Assembly (NCBI GenBank): GCA_013215165.1
Contig: JABSRG010000006.1
Span: 17,172 to 81,171 of the forward strand
From: Opitutales bacterium
Lineage (GTDB): Bacteria > Verrucomicrobiota > Verrucomicrobiia > Opitutales > JABSRG01
Direction: 5' to 3'
DNA: 64,000 nt
Below the pieces are notes generated by a model. The model was not told the DNA's origin, did not search any database, and saw only the letters and a list, made by a program, of their open reading frames with translations. Below, one piece after another: positions 26,690 through 35,697 of the stretch. The stretch's first letter is position 1. Every line of letters begins with the position of its first letter. The translations under genes were made by a program, and so were the position numbers.

Positions 26690-27694
26690 CTAGGCACTGC
26701 GGAGGAATTGTGTGTGGCTTATCTGGTAGCTGAGAGGACGTCCCGCCAGATAGTTTTCCAGGTCCTGTTGCATATAATATCCCATACGATGACACTCGCG
26801 GCCATGAGAACCAGAGATATGTGGTGTTAGAAAAACATTGGGGAGTTTTCTAAGAGGTGAGTCTGGAGGTGCAGGCTCTGGAAAGGTTACATCAAGTAGG
26901 GCCTGGATGTCCGGGCGTTCTGTTAGAGCACGGATCATTTCAGGTTCATTAATGACGGATCCGCGAGAGGTATTGATAAAAACACTCCCGCGCGGCATGG
27001 ACGCAAGCAGGGGATAACCGATCAGCCCAAAAGTTTCTGGGAGCTCAGGTGTATGGACAGAGACTGCATCACAGGTCTTAAACAGGGTGTCCAGATCCAC
27101 CATATTTACTCCGAGTCGATCTGCATCACTCCGAGAGACGAAGGGATCATAAGCGAATACTTCCAGATCAAAGGGCTGGAGCCTTTCTGCTACCAAACGT
27201 CCGATATTCCCGAGTGATACAATGCCCACCTTGGCCTGGTATGTTCTGGTATAGGGGATCTCACGGATTCGCGTATGTTTCTCACCATGGTGTAGGCCTA
27301 CAGTCTGAAAGGCCTGCTTAAGGCCAAGGATGATCTGCGCTAGGGTAAAGTCGGCCACAGGTATTGCGTTCGCGGACACGGCAGAGCAGATAGGGATTTG
27401 TCGATCCCAGAAGGCATCCGAAGTTATCGATCGGACGGTGCCTGCTCCGTAAAGAACGAGCTCGAGGTTGGGAATTTTACTCAGTAGGTCCGAGTCTAAA
27501 CACGGTGAACCCCAACCACCCAGGATGATTTGGCACTGTTCCAAATCATCCTCCGTAGCCCGTTTCCAATCTCCGTCATGACGGAATGGGTCAGACCATG
27601 AGTAGGAGCTGAACACTTTGCGGACCTCCGGACCGTATATTTTCTCGGCTGAATCTGCTGAAAGGAGGGCGAGAATGTGGCGCTGTGTAGACAT
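26690..27694 (-). CDS. D-isomer-specific 2-hydroxyacid dehydrogenase
   Basis: 334 aa. The NAD-binding fold is seen as VGIVSLGNIGRLVAERL near residues 155-171 (the first Gly of GxGxxG is Ser), and the catalytic set as Arg in INTSRGSV, Glu in VTFPEPAP and His in LTPHISGS. Enzymes of this family reduce 2-keto acids or oxidise D-2-hydroxyacids. In this locus it probably handles a sugar-acid intermediate. First gene of the left arm, transcribed away from the aldolase gene across a 66-base region that holds two palindromic operators. Confidence 0.85.
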   Translation of the reverse strand: MSTQRHILALLSADSAEKIYGPEVRKVFSSYSWSDPFRHDGDWKRATEDDLEQCQIILGGWGSPCLDSDLLSKIPNLELVLYGAGTVRSITSDAFWDRQIPICSAVSANAIPVADFTLAQIILGLKQAFQTVGLHHGEKHTRIREIPYTRTYQAKVGIVSLGNIGRLVAERLQPFDLEVFAYDPFVSRSDADRLGVNMVDLDTLFKTCDAVSVHTPELPETFGLIGYPLLASMPRGSVFINTSRGSVINEPEMIRALTERPDIQALLDVTFPEPAPPDSPLRKLPNVFLTPHISGSHGRECHRMGYYMQQDLENYLAGRPLSYQISHTQFLRSA

Positions 27695-27718
27695 TACTAT
27701 TAAAAAGTGACCTTAGAA

Positions 27719-27758
27719 GTTGCATGCAATTAAAAATTGGCAATGGATTGCATGCAAC
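27719..27758. promoter_or_regulatory. Paired LacI-type operators in divergent promoter
   Basis: Two copies of the palindrome TTGCATGCAA lie at 27720-27729 and 27748-27757, 28 bases centre to centre. Their flanks make 12-base mirror images: GTTGCATGCAAT and ATTGCATGCAAC. They sit between the starts of the hydroxyacid dehydrogenase (minus) and the aldolase (plus), the right place to control both. A LacI-family gene is second in the right-hand operon and is the likely binder (inference). Confidence 0.7.
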
Positions 27759-27760
27759 AA

Positions 27761-28738
27761 ATGAAAACGACATCGAATAACTCAGATTTAAACACGGTTC
27801 ATGGGTGGCAAGAGCAGATCAAGCCACGTCGACAAATTGAGGGCATGGCGGCTTGTTTGCTTCCTTTCGAAGCTGACGGTGGCGTGGCTTGGGATGCATT
27901 CGCGCAGGCTCTCGTGCGCACTCGCGACGCCGGCCTCGCCTGCGCGATCAACATGGACACCGGTTACGCTAATCTGATCTCGGATGCTGAGCGGGCTGAA
28001 ATCCTCGATTTTGCTGCAGGTGTTTTGGGTGACGCAGGTTTTGTCGCGGGCGTATTTGTTGAGGGCAAGGAGGGCGATTTAGTGGGACTCTATCGCGATC
28101 AGGCGGATGCGATCGTTGCTAAAGGAGGGACTCCGATTCTTTTCCAGACGACAAGATTTCATTCATGGAGCCCTGATGAGGTGATTAATCTGTATTCGGA
28201 AATTTGCCGAGGTTATCCAGCAGTCATTGGCTTTGAGCTAGGCAAAATATTCGCCCCGAATGGTATGATCTATGACGAAGAGACTATCCGAGGCCTCATG
28301 TCGATACCTGAGCTTAAGGGTATCAAGCACTCTTCGCTCGATCGTAAAATCGAGCTGAACCGCTTGGCATTACGTGATGCAGTGCGACCGGATTTCAGGA
28401 TCTACACGGGTAACGACCTGGGAATTAATATGATTGAATACGGCTCTGATTACTTGCTTGGCTTGGCGGCATTCTGCCCTGAGAAATTTGCTGAGCGGGA
28501 TCGTCTGTGGGCTGCGGGTGATTCGAGCTACTATGAGCTCGCGGACGCATTGCAATACCTCGGGAATATTGCATTCCGCCATTCAGTTCCTGCGTATAAG
28601 CATAGCTGTGCGGTCTTCCAACACCTGCTCGGTAGAATTCCGACGGATAAAACGCATCCTGAATCACCCGCGCGCCCTGAGTGGGAAGTAGGCATTTTGA
28701 AGGACTGCGCGTTACGTCTGGGTTACGAGATAGCGTGA
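27761..28738 (+). CDS. Dihydrodipicolinate synthase/N-acetylneuraminate lyase-family aldolase
   Basis: 325 aa from the ATG at 27761; earlier in-frame starts at 27737-27752 would lie inside the operator. The class I aldolase barrel carries the Schiff-base Lys in LKGIKHSS near residue 189, following a beta-strand Phe-Gln-Thr-Thr where family members have Tyr-x-x-Pro. The substrate could be a 2-keto-3-deoxy sugar acid, which would fit the dehydrogenases and isomerases beside it. First gene of the right-hand operon, 7 bases before the LacI gene. Confidence 0.75.
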   Translation: MKTTSNNSDLNTVHGWQEQIKPRRQIEGMAACLLPFEADGGVAWDAFAQALVRTRDAGLACAINMDTGYANLISDAERAEILDFAAGVLGDAGFVAGVFVEGKEGDLVGLYRDQADAIVAKGGTPILFQTTRFHSWSPDEVINLYSEICRGYPAVIGFELGKIFAPNGMIYDEETIRGLMSIPELKGIKHSSLDRKIELNRLALRDAVRPDFRIYTGNDLGINMIEYGSDYLLGLAAFCPEKFAERDRLWAAGDSSYYELADALQYLGNIAFRHSVPAYKHSCAVFQHLLGRIPTDKTHPESPARPEWEVGILKDCALRLGYEIA

Positions 28739-28745
28739 GCTAGGT

Positions 28746-29735
28746 ATGAAGATAACCATTTACGATATCGCGAAAGAGCTGGGCGTATCTGCGAGCACAG
28801 TTTCACGTGGATTAAATGAAAGTCAGCTGATCGAGCATGATCTGGTGACCACCATTCAGTCAAAAGCCGAGGAGATGGGCTACACTCCTCGCCGCATCAG
28901 AAAGCAACGTGAACGTGCCATTCTCAATGTTAAGCTGGTCCTTCCCATGTTCCAGGATCGCTCGCTCCAGCTGTTTTATGATTTCGGGGAATTGGCTGAA
29001 GCGATTGTCGAGGGAGCAGATCCGTGCCGGGTACAATTAATTGCCGAGACGTTGACGCCCGATTTCCAACCCTTCTCTCATAAAAAGGGAGGGGATGTGG
29101 ATGCGTTTATCTTCGCATTTTGCGAGCCGCCAAGTGGTGTGCTTGAAAAGCTGAATAAGCACCGCGTTCCAATCCTCTTTCTCAATCGAACAGTAGAGGG
29201 TTCCAACTACATCACAGGGGACCACTTCTCTGGGATGCAGCTGATCGTGGAGCATTTGTTGTCACGGCGTGAGAATATGCACCCCGTTTTTGTTCAGATC
29301 GGTAAAAAATCTCAAGTTATGAGGGAGAGGCAGGCAGGCCTGAAACATGCGCTGGATTTAGCAGGCATTTCTTTCAGCTTGCGCAGAGATGTTCTCAGTT
29401 TCTCTGGGCCAGACCAAATCACGGAAAGTGATTTGACGGTGCTTCTGGAACGTGGCGTGGATGTATTCATCGGATACAACGACATGACGGCGTTGTGTTT
29501 GGCGCAGCGGCTTCGGGCGATGGGGTGTAAAACACCCGAAAATGTAATGCTCACTGGTTTTGATAATTCGCCGGTCCGTCCCCTGTCTTATCCTCTTATC
29601 ACAACAGTCGACATGCCGGTGAAGAGCTTCGGGTATCGAGCTGGCGAGTGGCTTGTTCGTCGCGTGATTGAGAGAGAAGAGGGCCTGCTTCAGCTTAAAT
29701 TGGACGGAAAATTAATTCCTGGAGGTACAACATGA
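28746..29735 (+). CDS. LacI-family transcriptional regulator
   Basis: 329 aa. The N-terminal helix-turn-helix TIYDIAKELGVSASTVSRGL (4-23) with the hinge YTPRR is canonical, followed by a periplasmic-binding-protein-like ligand domain containing ITGDHFSGMQL and MLTGFDNSP. It would bind a sugar or sugar-acid inducer and release the TTGCATGCAA operators upstream. It is embedded in the operon it probably controls: it starts 8 bases after the aldolase gene and overlaps the next gene by 4 bases. Confidence 0.9.
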   Translation: MKITIYDIAKELGVSASTVSRGLNESQLIEHDLVTTIQSKAEEMGYTPRRIRKQRERAILNVKLVLPMFQDRSLQLFYDFGELAEAIVEGADPCRVQLIAETLTPDFQPFSHKKGGDVDAFIFAFCEPPSGVLEKLNKHRVPILFLNRTVEGSNYITGDHFSGMQLIVEHLLSRRENMHPVFVQIGKKSQVMRERQAGLKHALDLAGISFSLRRDVLSFSGPDQITESDLTVLLERGVDVFIGYNDMTALCLAQRLRAMGCKTPENVMLTGFDNSPVRPLSYPLITTVDMPVKSFGYRAGEWLVRRVIEREEGLLQLKLDGKLIPGGTT

Positions 29736-30580
29736 GTGACGTCGACCTAAGCAGCATGGCTGTGCATACAATGACCAATAAGCCTTGGTCAATTAATGAG
29801 TGTATCGAGCACTATGCCCGACGCGGAATAGGTGGAATTTCAATCTGGAAGGAGACCGTTGAAGGCGAAGACTTGAAACAGGTCCGTAGGCACCTAGTGG
29901 ACAGTGGATTAACGGGAGTAAGTTATGTGCGTGGCGGCTTCTTCACTGGGCGAACGCCTGAAGAACGTGATAACGCGGTCAAACAAAACCTTGCGAGACT
30001 GAGTGAGTGTGCAGCCCTTGGCTTACCTATGATCGTCCTCGTTTGTGGGGCGACTCCCCAACAAACTCCTGAGGAGAATTTCGAACAGATTCTTGCTGGT
30101 GTCAGTAGCATTCTGCCATCGGCGCGAGACTCAGGGATCAAATTAGCAATCGAGCCCTTACACCCCATGTATGCTGGAGATCGTTCAGCGATTGCATGCT
30201 TAGACGATGCCATGGCTGTGTGCGATGCGATACGCGATCCTTTAGTTGGTATCGCTGTGGATACTTATCACGTCTGGTGGGAACGTGGTTTGCGGGAAAA
30301 ATTTCAGCAGATGGCCGCGGCCCAGCAACTTTTTGCTTACCATGTATGTGATTTTAAGCCCGATATGGCGGACTTGCTCCAAGACCGCGGTATTATGGGT
30401 GAAGGATGCATTGCATTGAGGGAGTTCGATCTGTGGATGCGTGAAACCAATTTCTTAAAGAACGGAGGATTCCGCGAGGTCGAGATTTTCTCGAAGAAAT
30501 GGTGGGCTGAGAGTCAGGAAGCTTTCTTGGACGAAATCGTCGAGAGTTATCGAGTGCATTACCTCGAACCCAGTCATTGA
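29732..30580 (+). CDS. Sugar phosphate isomerase/epimerase-like (TIM barrel)
   Basis: 282 aa. AP_endonuc_2 barrel with LAIEPLHPMYAGDRSAIA (Glu near 139) and VGIAVDTYHVWWE (Asp and His near 175-178) as metal ligands, and a final VEIFSKKWW strand supplying a Glu. It differs clearly from the barrel enzyme of the left arm, so the two probably act at different steps. The start ATG overlaps the LacI stop (ATGA), which couples translation. Confidence 0.85.
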   Translation: MSDVDLSSMAVHTMTNKPWSINECIEHYARRGIGGISIWKETVEGEDLKQVRRHLVDSGLTGVSYVRGGFFTGRTPEERDNAVKQNLARLSECAALGLPMIVLVCGATPQQTPEENFEQILAGVSSILPSARDSGIKLAIEPLHPMYAGDRSAIACLDDAMAVCDAIRDPLVGIAVDTYHVWWERGLREKFQQMAAAQQLFAYHVCDFKPDMADLLQDRGIMGEGCIALREFDLWMRETNFLKNGGFREVEIFSKKWWAESQEAFLDEIVESYRVHYLEPSH

Positions 30581-30619
30581 GGGCACGATAGAACAATAAA
30601 AATCAGAAGGATATAAATT

Positions 30620-31771
30620 ATGAAAGAACACAAAATAGGGATCATTATGAACGGCGTCACCGGGCGGATGGGTAAAAACCAGCATCTGTTGCGGTCGGTT
30701 ATGGCTATTAGGGACCAAGGCGGCGTGCGCATCTCCGACAATGAAACCATTATGCCAGATCCAATTTTGGTTGGGCGTAATGAGAATAAGCTCAAAGAGC
30801 TCGCAGCGTTGTCCGGTTTCACCAAGTGGTCGACAGACCTGGATGCATGTCTAAAAGACGATGCTTACACAGTCTATTTTGACGCGCAGACGACATTGCG
30901 TCGGTTTGAGGCGGTTAAAAAAGCTGCGGAGGCTGGAAAGCACGTATACTGTGAAAAACCTACTGCAGTAACGACCGAGGACGCCATCAAACTCGCTGAA
31001 ATATGCCAAAATGCCGGTGTGAAGCATGGTGTGGTACAGGATAAACTATGGCTGCCGGGCATCATGAAATTGAAGCGGCTCAAAGAGCAGGGCTTCTTCG
31101 GCAAGATCCTGTCAGTCCGGGGTGAGTTCGGCTATTGGGTATTCGAGGGACAAAACATTCCTGCCCAAAGACCTTCATGGAACTATCGCAAAGAAGATGG
31201 CGGCGGCATCATTGTGGATATGCTCTGCCACTGGCGATACGTGCTCGATCACGTCTTTGGTGCGGTAAAGAGCGTTTCATGCAGAGGCGCAACGCACATT
31301 TCTCAGCGGGTAGACGAAGCTGGAGAGACTTACACCTGCACCGCTGACGACTCAGCTTACGCAACCTTCGAGCTGGAGGGCGGCGTGATTGCTCACATCA
31401 ATTCTTCGTGGAATGTTCGTGTGCGGCGTGATGATCTACTGACCTTGCAGGTTGATGGGACGCATGGCTCGGCTGTAGCGGGCTTGCGCGACTGTTGGAC
31501 CCAACACTATGGCAACACGCCGAAACCGGTTTGGAATCCCGATATCGATCAACCTATCAAGTTCTTCGACGGATGGGCCAAAGTGCCCGAACAGGAGACA
31601 TACGACAACGCATTTAAGACCCAATGGGAATTGTTCCTGCGCCATGTGCTGCTCGACGATCCATTCACCTGGGATTTATTCGAAGGTGCAAAAGGAGTTG
31701 AACTGGCAGAAAAAGGGATCGAGTCTTGGGAGGAAAGAAAGTGGGTAGACGTGAATGCCCCATCTGCCTAA
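30620..31771 (+). CDS. Gfo/Idh/MocA-family sugar dehydrogenase
   Basis: 383 aa. The N-terminal NAD(P) fold starts IGIIMNGVTGRMG; the family motif near the end of that domain reads KHVYCEKPTA (about 109-118), with Lys of EKP as catalytic base. The C-terminal alpha/beta domain contains GGGIIVDMLCHWRYVLDHV, where Asp and His act on the sugar. Such enzymes oxidise or reduce sugar or inositol hydroxyls. A clear AGAAGGA ribosome site precedes the ATG. Third enzyme gene in the right-hand operon, 15 bases before the sulfatase. Confidence 0.9.
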   Translation: MKEHKIGIIMNGVTGRMGKNQHLLRSVMAIRDQGGVRISDNETIMPDPILVGRNENKLKELAALSGFTKWSTDLDACLKDDAYTVYFDAQTTLRRFEAVKKAAEAGKHVYCEKPTAVTTEDAIKLAEICQNAGVKHGVVQDKLWLPGIMKLKRLKEQGFFGKILSVRGEFGYWVFEGQNIPAQRPSWNYRKEDGGGIIVDMLCHWRYVLDHVFGAVKSVSCRGATHISQRVDEAGETYTCTADDSAYATFELEGGVIAHINSSWNVRVRRDDLLTLQVDGTHGSAVAGLRDCWTQHYGNTPKPVWNPDIDQPIKFFDGWAKVPEQETYDNAFKTQWELFLRHVLLDDPFTWDLFEGAKGVELAEKGIESWEERKWVDVNAPSA

Positions 31772-31786
31772 TAAGACAAAATTATC

Positions 31787-33133
31787 GTGAATCCTATCCA
31801 AAAGCCCAATATCCTTCTCATCATGACCGACCAACAGAGCGCAGATGCTCTAGGTCACAAAATAGAAGGAGGGTTTTTGGATACACCCGCACTGGATCTT
31901 TTATCCCGAGAGAGCCTTGCCTTTGAGAACGCGTATTGCGCGCACCCGCTCTGCGTTCCATCACGCAATTCCCTTTTTACTGGGCGCTACCCCCATAAGA
32001 TCGGGGTGATGGTAAACAATGATTCCAAGAAGGATCTCTCTTCGGTGCCCTGCATGGGTAAAGTCCTAACGGACGCTGGCTATGATACGGGTTATGTCGG
32101 AAAATGGCACCTGTGTTACTCTGCCGGGAGGCATGCAGACATACACGGGTTTCGTTACGTCGATAATATCAGGTCTAACGGCGCCGATGCACACAATGTA
32201 GACGCGGCCGTTAAGTTTCTGGACGAGGAACGATCTGATCCGTTTTTCTTGGTCGCCTCGTTTAACAATCCGCACAACATTTGTGAATGGGCACGCTCTC
32301 CTGAGACAGGTGCTTTCCCTGATATCGATGTTGGATCACCACCACATCTTTCAGATCGTCCCCCCCTTAGGTCTAATCACTCAGACCAGCATGGACGGCC
32401 TCAGATTTTGGCAGATTTGCGAGAAGCGTATCAGGCGACGAATACATTTCCTGTGGGTCATTTTGGGGAAGAAGAGTGGCGAGCTTATCGCTGGGCGTAT
32501 TATCGTATGGTCGAATCGATTGATCGCGAAATCGGCCGTCTTCTTGAGGAGCTTCAGCGTCGTGGTTTAGCGGAGAACACCGTGGTGGTATTTACTTCGG
32601 ACCATGGCGATATGCAGGGAGCCCATGGATGGAATCAAAAAACGACATTGTACGACGAGTCTACGAAAGTTCCCTTCATGATCCGTTGGCCCGGTGTGGT
32701 AGAACCTGGTGAGAGTAAAGCTTTGATACAAAATGGTATCGATCTCATGCCGACTCTCTGTGCGGCAGCGGGCGTTCAACTATCGGAAGACTATCCAGGC
32801 GTCGACGTTCTCGGTTTGAATTCGGAGAATGATCGAGAGTTTATCGTATCTGAGACCTGCTTTGCTCAAGGCGCGGACCTGGGCAGTTCAGATGCGAAAG
32901 TTGACGGGCGTATGCTGCGAACTGAACGTTACAAATATTGTGCCTATCGCGCGCCGACCTCGGATGATCTAGAGGAGTCTCTAACAGATCTTCATGAAGA
33001 CCCAGGTGAGATGCTTAACTTGTTGGCGAGTGATACCGGAGGGAGTCTATCTTCAATCTTAGATGAACACCGCCGACTTTTGAAAACGCATTGTGAATCA
33101 CAGGGAGATGCTTTTTTTGACAGACGGCATTGA
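31787..33133 (+). CDS. Type I sulfatase (formylglycine-dependent), cytoplasmic form
   Basis: 448 aa with a GTG start. Alkaline-phosphatase-superfamily fold: metal-binding NILLIMTDQQ (8-17), the formylglycine site CVPSR (Cys56) in LCVPSRNSLFTGRYPH, GYVGKWHL, and FTSDHGDMQG. It hydrolyses sulfate esters after Cys56 is converted to formylglycine by a maturase, which is not in the window. No signal peptide is present, unlike most polysaccharide sulfatases, so it should work in the cytoplasm on a small imported sulfated sugar or similar. Last gene of the catabolic operon. Confidence 0.9.
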   Translation: MNPIQKPNILLIMTDQQSADALGHKIEGGFLDTPALDLLSRESLAFENAYCAHPLCVPSRNSLFTGRYPHKIGVMVNNDSKKDLSSVPCMGKVLTDAGYDTGYVGKWHLCYSAGRHADIHGFRYVDNIRSNGADAHNVDAAVKFLDEERSDPFFLVASFNNPHNICEWARSPETGAFPDIDVGSPPHLSDRPPLRSNHSDQHGRPQILADLREAYQATNTFPVGHFGEEEWRAYRWAYYRMVESIDREIGRLLEELQRRGLAENTVVVFTSDHGDMQGAHGWNQKTTLYDESTKVPFMIRWPGVVEPGESKALIQNGIDLMPTLCAAAGVQLSEDYPGVDVLGLNSENDREFIVSETCFAQGADLGSSDAKVDGRMLRTERYKYCAYRAPTSDDLEESLTDLHEDPGEMLNLLASDTGGSLSSILDEHRRLLKTHCESQGDAFFDRRH

Positions 33134-33212
33134 TAGAAAATTGGGACGCCAGTGAATTTTCAGGTTTTTTAGTCTGTTACGCCCGGTGGGAGTTAACTAA
33201 AGACTATTGTTA

Positions 33213-34202
33213 ATGAAAGTGCTAGTCGTCGGCGGAGCTGGGTATATCGGGAGTCATTGTGTGAAGCAGCTGGAATGTGCGGGGCACACGCCTGTGGTCT
33301 TGGACAATTTAGTCTACGGGCATCGTGCGGCGGTGAGTCCCGAGATTCCTTTCTACACGGTAAATCTAGGCGACACGGCTGCAGTGGGGGAGATTTTGAA
33401 GCGGGAGGCGATCGATGTGGTGATGCACTTCGCGGCTTATGCTTACGTAGGCGAATCGGTTACCGATCCGCGCAAGTATTATCACAACAACGTCGTTGCG
33501 ACGCTCGGTCTGCTAGATGCGATGTTAGACGCAGGGGTGAAGCGTTTTGTCTTTTCTTCGACCTGTGCCACCTATGGTGAGCCGGACAAGCTCCCGATTA
33601 CTGAGGATACGCCGCAGTCGCCGATCAATCCGTACGGGCAGACCAAGTTGGATATGGAGTTTACGCTCAAGAATTACGCTCGAGCCTATGGGTTGAGCTT
33701 TGCGGCGTTCCGCTATTTTAATGCTGCGGGTGCAGCTGCAGGCGGAGAAATCGGAGAGCACCATGATCCTGAAACACACCTCATTCCGTTGGTGTTTGAT
33801 GCCGCGATGGGACGCCGGGAAAATATCAAGATTTTCGGAACGGATTATCCGACGCCCGATGGCACCTGTTTGCGTGATTATGTGCATGTCGACGACCTGT
33901 CCCGTGCACATATCGCGGTCTTTGATAAACTTCCCGAGCCAAGCGTGGCTCTGTTTTATAATCTCGGCACGGGTAAGCCAGCTTCAGTTCGTGAGGTGAT
34001 AACCGCAGTGGAACGGGTAACTGGGAAAACGGTACCGGTGGTCGAAACCGAACGCCGTGCTGGTGACCCGCCAGCGTTGTATGCTGATAATTCTAAGGCG
34101 GTCAGCGAGCTGGGGTGGGAAATTGAATTTGATGACATCGAAGCGATCGTCGCTTCTGCCTGGGAATGGCACGCGGCTCATCCCGATGGGTTTCGAGCCT
34201 AG
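33213..34202 (+). CDS. galE: UDP-glucose 4-epimerase
   Basis: 329 aa from the ATG at 33213 (an upstream TTG is less likely). Extended SDR: nucleotide motif VVGGAGYIGSHCV (4-16), Ser-Thr in FSSTCATYG and the catalytic YxxxK in NPYGQTK near residues 143-149. It interconverts UDP-glucose and UDP-galactose for sugar use or envelope and glycan synthesis. It stands alone between the sugar locus and the flagellin array, converging on flagellin 1 with a 52-base gap that holds the flagellin terminator. Confidence 0.9.
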   Translation: MKVLVVGGAGYIGSHCVKQLECAGHTPVVLDNLVYGHRAAVSPEIPFYTVNLGDTAAVGEILKREAIDVVMHFAAYAYVGESVTDPRKYYHNNVVATLGLLDAMLDAGVKRFVFSSTCATYGEPDKLPITEDTPQSPINPYGQTKLDMEFTLKNYARAYGLSFAAFRYFNAAGAAAGGEIGEHHDPETHLIPLVFDAAMGRRENIKIFGTDYPTPDGTCLRDYVHVDDLSRAHIAVFDKLPEPSVALFYNLGTGKPASVREVITAVERVTGKTVPVVETERRAGDPPALYADNSKAVSELGWEIEFDDIEAIVASAWEWHAAHPDGFRA

Positions 34203-34211
34203 TAAACAAAA

Positions 34212-34242
34212 AACGCCGAGCGAGGAGGGCCCGCTCGGCGTT
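34212..34242 (-). terminator. Intrinsic terminator of flagellin 1
   Basis: Perfect 11-base arms AACGCCGAGCG and CGCTCGGCGTT. On the minus strand the hairpin is followed by six T, so it ends flagellin 1 transcripts 13 bases after the stop codon. On the plus strand no T tract follows, so it would only weakly stop galE. Confidence 0.85.
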
Positions 34243-34254
34243 GAATGAAAGAGC

Positions 34255-35067
34255 TTATCCGAGTAGTCTCAGAGCGCTCTGTTGGCTTGAGTTCGCTTGG
34301 GCAAGCATCGCAGTTCCAGACTGAACTAGGATGTTATACTTAGCAAACGCTGTCGACTCCGCCGCGATGTCCGTATCGATGATACGGCTATTTGCAGCTT
34401 CGAGGTTAACCTTGTTTGTGTTCAGGGTCTCTGAAGCGAATTGCAGACGTGATGTCTGCGCTCCGTTCACAGCGCGCTGAGTGGCTACTTCCTGAATGGC
34501 ATCTGTCACGTTCGTGACCGTGACGCTGGTCAGAGAGCTTGCCGCAGTGATGGTGGCTACATCAGAGCTTGCTTGATTGAAGTCAGCTTGGGAGATGGTG
34601 ACTGCTCCTCCGCCTGTTTCAGTTGTTGCAACACTGAGTGCCCCGTCTGCCGCGGCAAAGAGGTTAACGCCGTTGAACTGCTCGTCGTCCAGGTTGTTGA
34701 GTTGAGCTACCAGTTCGGTGAACTCTGAGTCATAATTGGCCTTGTCGTCAGCTGACTTGGTGACGTCATCATACATGACCTTGAGCTCAGATATCCGATC
34801 GAGGATGTTTGTAGCAGTCTTCAGAGCACCGTCCTGTGTTTGCAGGAACGAGATAGAGTTCTGAATGTTTTCATTAACCTTTTGTGTCCGGTTAATGGCT
34901 GCAGTCATCTTCATAGAAACCGCAAGACCGCCCGCGTCATCGGAGGGTGATGCGATTTTTGAACCGCTAGACAACCGTGCCAAGCTCTTCCTGAACATGG
35001 CACTGCTGGAGTTGAGGTTATTCGCTGCAGTAGATGCACCGGTGTTTGTATTGATTACCATCGACAT
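34255..35067 (-). CDS. Flagellin 1
   Basis: 270 aa. A short flagellin made almost only of the conserved D0/D1 ends: N-terminal SMVINTNTGASTAANNL, LARLSSGSKI and SISFLQTQDGAL, and C-terminal NILVQSGTAMLAQANSSQQS ending in ALRLLG. The hypervariable middle is tiny. Flagellins are exported by the flagellar type III apparatus and polymerise into the filament. It is nearly identical to flagellin 2 along its length, implying a recent duplication or gene conversion. It has its own leader and terminator, so the four genes are probably separate transcripts. Confidence 0.95.
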   Translation of the reverse strand: MSMVINTNTGASTAANNLNSSSAMFRKSLARLSSGSKIASPSDDAGGLAVSMKMTAAINRTQKVNENIQNSISFLQTQDGALKTATNILDRISELKVMYDDVTKSADDKANYDSEFTELVAQLNNLDDEQFNGVNLFAAADGALSVATTETGGGAVTISQADFNQASSDVATITAASSLTSVTVTNVTDAIQEVATQRAVNGAQTSRLQFASETLNTNKVNLEAANSRIIDTDIAAESTAFAKYNILVQSGTAMLAQANSSQQSALRLLG

Positions 35068-35087
35068 AACGATCTTCCTTGATTCGT

Positions 35088-35159
35088 GGCAGCTCCCTGC
35101 TGCCCAGGGCCAATAGACGTTGCGGGGATTGGCGCCCCAATCGGAGCATCCGTGCTCCG
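35088..35159 (-). promoter_or_regulatory. Flagellin 1 leader: two ANGGA stem-loops
   Basis: On the transcript the distal stem-loop (35142-35159) reads CGGAGC-ACGGAT-GCTCCG, a perfect 6-base stem with ACGGA in the loop. The proximal one (35088-35104) reads GGCAGC-AGGGA-GCTGCC with AGGGA in the loop. The ribosome site AAGGAAG just before the start adds a third ANGGA. This is the form of CsrA/RsmA-type recognition hairpins. Confidence 0.6.
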
Positions 35160-35654
35160 GAAACCTGTGGCAGAATGAATTTCAGATAGAACAAATGTCT
35201 GAATTTCATCATACTCCACGTGCTCAACTTGGATGTTGGCAACAATCCATAGGGAATGATCGTCGAGGTAAGGTGTGACGAGAATACGCCCACCGGGTGC
35301 ACCCGCTACAGAGTATGCCTCTGGAGTCGAGTGTTCTGTTTTCTGCAATCTGGAATAACGCGTGGTTGTCTCCCAGCGAAAGTACTTGCCGATTTAAATC
35401 GGTTCAGCATCCGCAAATGCGTTAGGAGGATTGCAAGAAATGTTTATCAAAGAACGGGGTGAGAGGTTGGCACTTTGGGTTTGTTTACTGTGGCCGCGCA
35501 TTAAGTCGGCAGGAGCAGACGATTCTGGAGTGCAATGGTCTCCCGCATCGCAGTCTGTGTCTGCTCCGAATAGGTCGTGGTTGGAAGAAGGATCCAGATG
35601 GTTGCGGATCCTAGATGTGATGGTCGTGGTCGATTGTGGTAAAGTCAGTCAGAA

Positions 35655-35681
35655 CATCGGGTCCCGATCGTGGACCCGATG
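35655..35681 (-). terminator. Hairpin after flagellin 2 (terminator-like)
   Basis: Arms CATCGGGTCC and GGACCCGATG (10 bases, perfect) 17 bases past the flagellin 2 stop. No T tract follows on the minus strand, so it may act by stabilising the 3' end more than by termination. The rest of 35160-35654 holds no supported gene. Confidence 0.5.
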
Positions 35682-35697
35682 CCTGACGGAGAAGAGC

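Noticed and set aside
34962..35348. 97-codon frame over the flagellin 1 leader and start, with a similar shorter frame over the flagellin 2 leader.
   Set aside because: Similarity of the two frames is explained by duplication of the leaders together with the genes. They overlap the start of a real gene and carry the RNA hairpins. No domain or ribosome site is seen.
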